64,000 nt of DNA from Dehalobacter alkaniphilus (GTDB lineage Bacteria > Bacillota > Desulfitobacteriia > Desulfitobacteriales > Syntrophobotulaceae): NCBI GenBank assembly GCA_040500365.1, contig CP148031.1:310001-374000 (forward strand), read 5' to 3'. Below are positions 58,096 to 64,000 of this stretch, in pieces. Below the pieces are notes generated by a model. It searched no databases and was not told the origin of the DNA. It saw nothing but the letters and a program-made list of their open reading frames with translations. The position numbers and the translations under genes are program-made. The stretch's first letter is position 1; the number at the start of each line of letters is the position of its first letter.

Positions 58096-59513
58096 AAAAA
58101 CAAGCAAGCAATTACCGTAATGTCAGTGAGAACCCCTGTAACATGTGCATGCCGTTAGGGGGAATACTGGCTTTCAAAGGAATCGAGGGTTCAATGACAG
58201 TGCTCCATGGCTCCCAGGGCTGTGCGACCTATATGCGGAGAACGATATCTGAACATTACGAAGAACCTGTTGACGTTGCCTCTTCCTCCCTCAACGAAAA
58301 AGGAACCGTTTTTGGCGGTGAAGACAACCTGAAAAAGGCTTTGGAAAATGTCCGCCTGATTTATAACCCGCAAATTATCGGGGTGCTGACCACCTGCTTG
58401 GCCGAGACCATCGGAGAAGATATTGGCCGGATTACCTCCCGATATTTGCAAGGACAAGAAATCACTGGTTTGCCGATTATTAATGTTCCGACGCCGGGAT
58501 ATGGCGGTTCCCATTCAGAGGGGTACTGGCTTACGGTTTACCGGATTGTCTGTTTTCTGGCAGAAAAAACGGCAAAACACAATAAAGTCAACGTCATCGT
58601 TCCCCATATCAGTACGGCTGATTTGAGGGAAATCAAACGGCTGCTGGCAGCGATGGGCATTGATTATACCCTGCTTCCGGATTATACCGATACCTTGGAT
58701 GCCCCTTACAGCAAGCCCTATCAGAAAAGCCCGGCTGGAGGAACAAAAATTGAAGAAATCCGGAAAATGTCTGGAGCCAGAGCTACACTGGAAATGGGGA
58801 TCACGATCGATGACGCCCAGTCTGCCGGAAAATATTTACGTGATGAATTTGGTGTTCCCTTATTTCGCGTTCCCCTGCCGGTTGGGATCGAAAATACCGA
58901 TTTATTTTTCTCAACACTCAAGGAGATCGCAAATTACGGTACGGAATCTGCCGGTATGAAATCTTCCGGCACAGATCTTCCGGAAGAGATCAAAAAGGCC
59001 AGAGGACGATTGCTGGACGGGATGTTTGATTCCCATAAACACAATTTTGAAGGGCAGGCCGTCATTTTTGGGGAGCCTGAACAGGTTTACGCCGTGACCA
59101 AGCTTTGTCTGGAAAACGGTATAAAACCCGCGATTATGGCCACCGGCAGCAGGACAAAAAAGATTGAACAGATATTGCAGCAAGAATTTGACAAGCTCAG
59201 TGACTTTGACTCTGAATATAGCATTTTAGGAGACACTGATTTTTCCCATATCCTGGAGCAATGTAAAAATCGGAAGATTAATATAGCCATCGGTCATTCT
59301 GAGGGAAAGATCTTAACAGAAAGAGCGGAGATCCCGCTGGTACGCTTTGGCTTTCCGGTCATTGACCGAGTTGGGGGACAGCGGATTTTATCCGTTGGTT
59401 ATGAAGGAAGCCTTCGTTTTCTTGACCGTATTACCAATACGCTATTGGAAAACAAGTACAAGAATTATCGTGCTAATATGTTTGCATTATTTTATGAAGC
59501 GAAAGTCAGGTGA
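58092..59513 (+). CDS. nifN: Nitrogenase FeMo-cofactor scaffold protein NifN
   Basis: This is the NifK-like partner of NifE. NPCNMCMPLGGILAFKGIEGSM, LHGSQGCATYMRRTISEHYEEP, TTCLAETIGEDI and TPGYGGSHSEGY are typical. I chose the ATG after GGGGGGAGAACC that overlaps the nifE stop (ATGA), giving 473 residues; an earlier in-frame ATG lies well inside nifE. The C-terminal part is NifN-like without a NifX fusion. Confidence 0.94.
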   Translation: MKKQASNYRNVSENPCNMCMPLGGILAFKGIEGSMTVLHGSQGCATYMRRTISEHYEEPVDVASSSLNEKGTVFGGEDNLKKALENVRLIYNPQIIGVLTTCLAETIGEDIGRITSRYLQGQEITGLPIINVPTPGYGGSHSEGYWLTVYRIVCFLAEKTAKHNKVNVIVPHISTADLREIKRLLAAMGIDYTLLPDYTDTLDAPYSKPYQKSPAGGTKIEEIRKMSGARATLEMGITIDDAQSAGKYLRDEFGVPLFRVPLPVGIENTDLFFSTLKEIANYGTESAGMKSSGTDLPEEIKKARGRLLDGMFDSHKHNFEGQAVIFGEPEQVYAVTKLCLENGIKPAIMATGSRTKKIEQILQQEFDKLSDFDSEYSILGDTDFSHILEQCKNRKINIAIGHSEGKILTERAEIPLVRFGFPVIDRVGGQRILSVGYEGSLRFLDRITNTLLENKYKNYRANMFALFYEAKVR

Positions 59514-59518
59514 GTGTA

Positions 59519-60403
59519 ATGAACAGAAACCTTACAGAGAGAATAAGTAAACATCCTTGCTACTCATCAGAAGCCCAGCATCAATACGCTCGAATTCATC
59601 TGCCTGTTGCTCCTATGTGTAATATCAGCTGCAATTACTGCAGCAGAAAGTTTGACTGTGTCAACGAAAGCCGGCCTGGAGTGACCAGCGAAGTTTTAAC
59701 ACCGGAAAAGGCCTTGGAAAGATTTCAGATGGTTAAGAAACAACTAGGCAACTTGACGGTGGTTGGAATTGCCGGACCAGGCGATGCGTTGGCGAATTGG
59801 CAAAAAACAAAAAAGACGCTTGAACTGATCCGCCAGGAAGACCCGGACACCACGTTCTGTCTTTCCACGAACGGGCTCCTTTTGCCCGAGCTGGTTGGAG
59901 AGTTGGCAGAACTAAACCTTCAGCATGTTACGGTAACGATCAACAGTCTGGATCCCAAGATAGGGGCAAAAATTTATCGGCGTGTAAATGACCACAGTCG
60001 TATTTATACCGGAGAAGAAGGGGCAGAACTGCTGATTGCCCGTCAGCTTCAGGGAGTTAAGGAGTTAGTCAATAACGGCGTATTGGTGAAAGTGAACATT
60101 GTGATGATGGAAGGAATCAATGATCACGGGATCCCGGAAGTTGTTAGGAAGGTTAAAGAGCTTGGTGCTTTTACGACCAATATTATGCCATTTATACCCG
60201 CAGAGGGCAGCAGGATGGCAAACCATCCGCCAACCAATACACACAAAATCATGAATATGAGAAAACAATGCGGAGCGTATCTGCAGCAAATGTCTCATTG
60301 CAAACAATGCCGGGCCGATGCCATCGGCCTGTTAGGTCAGGATTGCTCCGCCAAGTTTATTGAAGGACGCCAAAAATGCAGTTACCAAAAAGATGTTGGA
60401 TAA
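59519..60403 (+). CDS. nifB: FeMo-cofactor biosynthesis radical SAM protein NifB, short form
   Basis: NifB is a radical SAM enzyme that builds NifB-co, the [8Fe-9S-C] core. The SAM cluster motif is CNISCNYCSRKFDC (about residues 34-47), preceded by the conserved HLPVAPMCN. VGIAGPGDALAN and the C-terminal CKQCRADAIGLLGQDCS supply further ligands. At 294 residues it lacks the C-terminal NifX-like domain of many bacterial NifB proteins. The ATG five bases after AGGTGAG is preferred over a GTG three codons earlier. The start is 5 bp after the nifN stop. Confidence 0.95.
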   Translation: MNRNLTERISKHPCYSSEAQHQYARIHLPVAPMCNISCNYCSRKFDCVNESRPGVTSEVLTPEKALERFQMVKKQLGNLTVVGIAGPGDALANWQKTKKTLELIRQEDPDTTFCLSTNGLLLPELVGELAELNLQHVTVTINSLDPKIGAKIYRRVNDHSRIYTGEEGAELLIARQLQGVKELVNNGVLVKVNIVMMEGINDHGIPEVVRKVKELGAFTTNIMPFIPAEGSRMANHPPTNTHKIMNMRKQCGAYLQQMSHCKQCRADAIGLLGQDCSAKFIEGRQKCSYQKDVG

Positions 60404-60423
60404 GCCATGGAGGGGGAGTCTAA

Positions 60424-61053
60424 ATGGCGCATGAAATCGCTGTAATTTTAGACAAATCAGGAAACACGGCCACCCTGAGCGTTCAAGGGAAAGTGGTACT
60501 TTTCAGCAGAAAAATGGGGGAGTGGAAGATCTCGCGCGTGCGGGAATTCACACTTTCTGATGTGCAGGGCATGTCGGATCTTCGCTGCAAGATGGACGAA
60601 CTAAAGGAATTCTTAGGCGATTGCTCAAATTTTGTGGCCTTAAAAATGGAAGGCCTTCCGGGAAGCATTCTGGAAAAAAACCAATGCAATGTTTGGGAGC
60701 GGACAGGAGATCCGGCTGATTTTCTGGACGAAATCCGGTTATCCATTGAACAATCCTCAGATGAAGTTGAGAAATCAGGAGAACAGCAAAATAGCTATTC
60801 CGTAAATTACGTGGAGAAATCACCCGGGAATTATGTGGTGATTATTAAAGATATTCAAGAGAAGGATCTTGGGATTACTTCAAAACAAGCCCTTCTGCCT
60901 TTTCTAAAAAAAGGTGGGTTCAAAACGCTGGAAGCAACCTTCAATCATCTTCCACCGTGGTTAGAACAGGAATTGGTAATGCATAACCTCAAGCAGCAAG
61001 TGCTCGAGGAAGGGGAAGGGCTGGTAAAGATATTAATCGATCGCGGTCGTTGA
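60424..61053 (+). CDS. AnfO-like nitrogenase accessory protein, first copy (with C-terminal extension)
   Basis: Residues 1-115 resemble the AnfO family named from Fe-only nitrogenase operons: EIAVILDKSGNTATL, MGEWKISRVREFTLSDVQGM, LKEFLGDCSNFVALKMEGLPGSI (in parts) and CNVWERTGDPADFLDEI. Residues ~125-209 form a second module (NYVVIIKDIQEKDLGI, HLPPWLEQELVMHNL) whose PPWL echoes the tail of NifX in this cluster. GGAGGGGGAG lies upstream of the ATG. Function is not known to me; the position after nifB suggests cofactor assembly or enzyme protection. Confidence 0.75.
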   Translation: MAHEIAVILDKSGNTATLSVQGKVVLFSRKMGEWKISRVREFTLSDVQGMSDLRCKMDELKEFLGDCSNFVALKMEGLPGSILEKNQCNVWERTGDPADFLDEIRLSIEQSSDEVEKSGEQQNSYSVNYVEKSPGNYVVIIKDIQEKDLGITSKQALLPFLKKGGFKTLEATFNHLPPWLEQELVMHNLKQQVLEEGEGLVKILIDRGR

Positions 61054-61070
61054 GTGAGGAGGTGGAGTTG

Positions 61071-61529
61071 ATGAACGAACCCGCTGAAATTGCCGTATTC
61101 CTTGGAAAAAAAGGAGAAACCACGAAATTCTATGGCAATGGAAAAATCGTGGTTTTCGAGCATGACGGAATCGCGTGGAAAAGAACGCGCGAGAGGGAGT
61201 TTTCGCTTCAAGAAGTCCATGGTCAGATCGGTATACGGAAGAAAATGGATGAGATCATAGCATTTTTAGACTCCTGCAAAGTCTTTGTTGGAGCCAGTTT
61301 AACGGATATCCCCAATCATTTTTTAGAAAAAAACAAATTCAGTGTCTGGGAATGCGATGGCAGTCCGGATGACTTTTTAGACCAGGTCTTATTCCGGGAA
61401 AAGCATAGCGGCAAAAAAAACCGGTACCCCCGGTATATTCGGAAATTTGGAGCCGGTCAGGTCAAAATAATCTTAGAAGATAAACTGCGGACATTACCTG
61501 AAAGGAGAAAAAAAGGTGAGGAAGATTGA
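61071..61529 (+). CDS. AnfO-like nitrogenase accessory protein, second copy
   Basis: This is a paralogue of the preceding gene with the core domain conserved: EIAVFLGKKGETTKFYGNGK, WKRTREREFSLQEVHGQI, IIAFLDSCKVFVGASLTDIP and FSVWECDGSPDDFLDQVL. The C terminus is short and basic. It has 152 residues from the ATG that follows GAGGAGGTGGAG; a TTG seven codons earlier overlaps the end of the first copy. It overlaps nifV by 14 bp, so it is coupled to homocitrate synthesis. Confidence 0.75.
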   Translation: MNEPAEIAVFLGKKGETTKFYGNGKIVVFEHDGIAWKRTREREFSLQEVHGQIGIRKKMDEIIAFLDSCKVFVGASLTDIPNHFLEKNKFSVWECDGSPDDFLDQVLFREKHSGKKNRYPRYIRKFGAGQVKIILEDKLRTLPERRKKGEED

Positions 61530-62667
61530 CCTATTTGATACTACATTAAGAGACGGAGAACAATCGCTGGATACGACCATGAGCTGCTCTCAAAAATTAG
61601 AAATCGCCAGACAGCTGTCGAAGCTGGGGATTGACATCATTGAAGCAGGTTATCCGGCTTCTTCACCGGGTGATTTTAAGTCAGTTAAAATAATCAGTCA
61701 GGAAATCCGGGGATCCATTGTTTGTGGTCTGGCAAGATGTGTACAGAAGGATATCGATTTTTGTGCAGAGGCAATGCAAGATGCAAAAAATTCCCGGATA
61801 AACTTAGGATTGGCAGTTTCCCCCATTCATATGGACAAAAAGCTGAGATTAAGACCCGATCAGGTTATAGAAAAAGCGGTCTGGGCAGTTAAATATGCAG
61901 GAAAGACTTTCAATGATGTGCAGTTTTTCTTTGAGGATGCATTTCGCAGTGAATTTGGCTTTTTGGTCCGAATAATGGAAAGCGTGATTGAGGCCGGGGC
62001 GACAGTCGTCACAATTTCCGATACCGTGGGGGTCGGTATGCCCTGGAAGTGCGGAGAACTCATCCATAAGATTAAAGAAACGGTTAAACATATCGAAAAG
62101 GTCCAATTGAGCGTTCATTGCCATAATGATTTAGGTCTGGCTGCTGCAAATTCTTTAACGGCTATAATTGCAGGTGCAGATCAAGTAGAAGGTACGATCA
62201 ATGGTATTGGAGAGAGGGCTGGAAATGCTTCACTGGAGGAAATCATTACGGCTCTTTTTATGGAACAAAGTTCTGCGGGTATAAGCACGGGCGTTCAGAT
62301 CAAAGAGATATACGAAACAAGTAAAATGGTATCCAGAATCACGGGGATACCCATTCCCAGATATAAGGCGGTTGTAGGAGAAAATATGTTTTGCCATGCA
62401 TCGGGCATTCATCAGGACGGGGTGATTAAAGAGAAGATGACCTACGAACCATTCAGTCCTGAAATGATTGGAGCGCCTGCGGGAAAGATCGTTCTTACAG
62501 CGAGGTCAGGCCGAAATGCCTTAAAGCATAAATTAAAAGAGCTTGGCATTGAGTATCGCCAAGCAGAATTGGAACAAATCTATGGAGCTTTTATTCAATT
62601 GGCAGATAAGAAAAACAGATCGTTAACTGAACATGATCTTATCAGTTTAGTACCTTGTAACCCCTAA
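61516..62667 (+). CDS. nifV: Homocitrate synthase NifV
   Basis: NifV condenses acetyl-CoA and 2-oxoglutarate to homocitrate, the organic ligand of FeMo-co. Motifs: LFDTTLRDGEQSLDTTMS at the N terminus, EAGYPASSPGDF, SVHCHNDLGLAAANSL and GERAGNASLEE, which are shared with isopropylmalate synthases, but the nif context makes NifV secure. The GTG start has GAAAGGAG upstream. It has 383 residues. The last codons (PCNP and stop) lie within the left arm of an inverted repeat, so the C terminus has been shaped by that element. Confidence 0.93.
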   Translation: MRKIDLFDTTLRDGEQSLDTTMSCSQKLEIARQLSKLGIDIIEAGYPASSPGDFKSVKIISQEIRGSIVCGLARCVQKDIDFCAEAMQDAKNSRINLGLAVSPIHMDKKLRLRPDQVIEKAVWAVKYAGKTFNDVQFFFEDAFRSEFGFLVRIMESVIEAGATVVTISDTVGVGMPWKCGELIHKIKETVKHIEKVQLSVHCHNDLGLAAANSLTAIIAGADQVEGTINGIGERAGNASLEEIITALFMEQSSAGISTGVQIKEIYETSKMVSRITGIPIPRYKAVVGENMFCHASGIHQDGVIKEKMTYEPFSPEMIGAPAGKIVLTARSGRNALKHKLKELGIEYRQAELEQIYGAFIQLADKKNRSLTEHDLISLVPCNP

Positions 62668-62807
62668 AATTGTAATATAATGGTGAGCAGATTTCTTTTA
62701 AGACAAGGCGGAGGTTTGAGCCATACCGAGCGTATGGCGATTGACGACAACGCAGTATGAAAAGAAATCCGCCGCCAGGATATATAAGATTTAGGGGTTA
62801 CATGGTA
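62651..62807. repeat. Nested palindromic element (MITE-like) at the nifV 3' end
   Basis: Outer arms TACCTTGTAACCCCTAAA (62651-62668) and TTTAGGGGTTACATGGTA (62790-62807) match at 17 of 18 positions. Inside, GATTTCTTTT pairs with AAAAGAAATC and GCCATAC with GTATGGC. The left arm contains the end of nifV. Similar short palindromic elements are scattered in clostridial genomes. It may also end nif transcription. Confidence 0.65.
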
Positions 62808-62849
62808 CTAGTCACTTTGTGACGTCTTTTATCTGAAACTTTTTGCTTG

Positions 62850-63305
62850 CTAAAGCTTTTTACGCAGACATATCAGCTGGGTGTAATCCCATCTGATTTT
62901 TTTATAGAAGTCCAACGACGGTGTATTGTTTTTGTCAGCTAACAGCTGTAACCGGCTCGCACCTTTTTCTGCCGCCCATTCTTCGATCGAAGAAATCAGC
63001 TGTTTTCCCAGCCCTTTTCCGCGATGTTCCGCATCCACAATCATGTCTTCAATTAAAGCAACCGGCCCGCCCTCGGCAGTAGATACAAGCATTTGACATG
63101 TAACCATACCAATGATTTTATTATTCATAGCGGCAACAAGAATACAGCGGTTCGTGCTGTCATTCAGCATCATTTCCAAGCCGCCTCGTTGTTTTAACGC
63201 ATTGGCTTCAAAATCGTTTTCTATGGAGAATAAGATTGTCAGTAAGCGAATGAGATCTGGGATGTCGGTATCTTCAGCTTTTCTGATTGTGTAGTTTCGT
63301 AGCAT
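62850..63305 (-). CDS. GNAT family N-acetyltransferase
   Basis: This is an acetyl-CoA-dependent N-acetyltransferase. The GNAT core is clear: IRKAEDTDIPDLIRLL at the N terminus, ALIEDMIVDAEHRGKGLGKQLI (motif A, with the pyrophosphate loop RGKGLG) and KNNTPSLDFYKKI (motif B). It has 151 residues from the ATG seven bases after AAGGAAG. The substrate cannot be predicted. It is convergent with the nif operon. Confidence 0.9.
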   Translation of the reverse strand: MLRNYTIRKAEDTDIPDLIRLLTILFSIENDFEANALKQRGGLEMMLNDSTNRCILVAAMNNKIIGMVTCQMLVSTAEGGPVALIEDMIVDAEHRGKGLGKQLISSIEEWAAEKGASRLQLLADKNNTPSLDFYKKIRWDYTQLICLRKKL

Positions 63306-63438
63306 AATCAAACTTCCTTAGCGTTCAACTTTTCCTTATTATAACATACATTTTACAACAGCCGAAAGCGTCCATCCATTACGGAGACTAACCCGAGCAA
63401 AGCTAAATGAGTGTCGCTGCGGTGGTTATAGTGTTTTA

Positions 63439-63467
63439 TTGACAATGTCCGCATTGTCTACTATAGT
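63439..63467 (+). promoter_or_regulatory. Promoter with an internal operator-like palindrome
   Basis: TTGACA, 17 bp, TATAGT lies about 50 bp upstream of the decarboxylase gene. GACAATG-TCCG-CATTGTC, a perfect 7-bp inverted repeat, begins inside the -35 and fills most of the spacer, which suits a repressor site. Confidence 0.7.
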
Positions 63468-63519
63468 AACGTTGATAGTTTTATCAAGACACAGATCATA
63501 GCAGAGGGTGGAGATTTTT

Positions 63520-64000
63520 ATGCATTCAGCTTCCCAGGACAGAGCGCCTATTTATGAAGCCCTTCAAAAATATAAAGCAATGCGGATCGTACCGTTTGAT
63601 GTGCCTGGGCACAAACAAGGGAGAGGCAACCCGGAGCTCAGGGAGTTTCTCGGGGAAAGGTGCCTTTCTGTTGATGTCAATGCCATGAAACCTTTAGATA
63701 ATCTTGGACATCCTGTTTCGGTCATCAAAGAGGCAGAGGAACTTGCTGCGGATGCCTTTGATGCCTACCATGCTTTTTTTATGGTCAATGGAACGACCTC
63801 GGCAGTTCAGGCGATGATCATGAGCGTATGCAAACAGGGTGATAAGATCATTATGCCGCGCAATGTTCATAAAAGTGCCATTAATGCACTGATTATCAGT
63901 GGAGCCATCCCGGTATATGTGAATCCGGGAGTCAATAATGCGCTCGGCATACCTTTGGGAATGTCGATCAGCGAAGTGAAAAAAGCGATGGAGCAGCATC
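63520..64000 (+). CDS. Orn/Lys/Arg decarboxylase family PLP protein, N-terminal part (window-edge partial)
   Basis: An open frame runs from ATG to the right window edge (160 codons seen), with GGGTGGAG upstream. It contains VPFDVPGHKQGRGNPEL, MKPLDNLGHPVSVIKEAEEL and FFMVNGTTSAVQAMIMSVC, then IMPRNVHKSAINALIISGA: the start of the fold-type I Orn/Lys/Arg decarboxylase family (SpeA/YaaO-like). The PLP lysine lies beyond the edge. It is probably an arginine or lysine decarboxylase for polyamine synthesis; in Firmicutes such genes often begin a cluster with tmk and holB. Confidence 0.88.
   Translation, partial: MHSASQDRAPIYEALQKYKAMRIVPFDVPGHKQGRGNPELREFLGERCLSVDVNAMKPLDNLGHPVSVIKEAEELAADAFDAYHAFFMVNGTTSAVQAMIMSVCKQGDKIIMPRNVHKSAINALIISGAIPVYVNPGVNNALGIPLGMSISEVKKAMEQH

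Noticed and set aside
51359..62667. Fe-only or vanadium nitrogenase cluster, suggested by AnfO-like genes
   Set aside because: No delta subunit gene (anfG/vnfG) is present and NifD/NifK carry Mo-type motifs; nifV, nifE and nifN are all present.

Overview
The window looks like the chromosome of a spore-forming, low-to-mid GC Firmicute of the Peptococcaceae/Desulfitobacteriaceae type (Desulfitobacterium/Dehalobacter-like). This is inferred from a sporulation phosphatase (SpoIIE), a 16S rRNA with a long extra helix near its 5' end, T-box regulation, a heliobacterial/desulfitobacterial-type nif cluster with NifI1/NifI2, and corrinoid methyltransferases. No database search was possible, so the genus is an inference.

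Layout. 0-16.7 kb is a dense housekeeping block on the + strand: spoIIE (cut by the window edge), tilS, ftsH, ndk, two DUF881 proteins, folP-folB-folK, a probable ketopantoate reductase with panC-panD, nadA-nadB-nadC, coaX and dusB. Folate, CoA and NAD synthesis therefore sit together. An IS1202/ISNCY-like element with a 19-bp target duplication separates dusB from greA-lysS. 20.7-26.5 kb is a 16S-23S-5S operon without spacer tRNAs. Its 23S carries a ~170-nt intervening sequence, and decayed copies of the 3' half of 5S lie downstream. Next come an L,D-transpeptidase, a 56-residue cysteine-rich protein, and a serine T-box leader with two terminator modules driving serC-serA-DUF1015. An M20 peptidase, a small membrane protein, a family 2 glycosyltransferase and a seven-gene tRNA array follow.

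35.3-46.3 kb is accessory DNA. It holds an E1-like ThiF protein with a DUF6527 partner that looks frameshifted, and a broken cytosine-5 DNA methyltransferase. A corrinoid one-carbon module follows: two corrinoid proteins, two GntR regulators, an MtrH-type methyltransferase, a UroD-type methyltransferase, a COG0523 GTPase that appears split into two overlapping genes, and DUF1638. IS3 debris lies after it. 46.3-51 kb encodes envelope or exopolysaccharide functions: a GH84 glycosidase, a tocopherol-cyclase-like protein and a DUF2334 deacetylase with FG-GAP repeats.

51-62.8 kb is a molybdenum nitrogenase operon: nifI1-nifI2-nifH-nifD-nifK-nifX-fdx-nifE-nifN-nifB, two AnfO-like genes and nifV. 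It is preceded by a good sigma-A-type promoter and a long leader with terminator-like hairpins, and it ends in a palindromic repeat that supplies the last codons of nifV. The window closes with a GNAT acetyltransferase and the start of an Orn/Lys/Arg decarboxylase-family gene.

The best candidates for something new are the corrinoid module with its split metallo-GTPase, the paired AnfO-like proteins in a Mo-nif operon, the nif leader, and the ThiF/DUF6527 pair.
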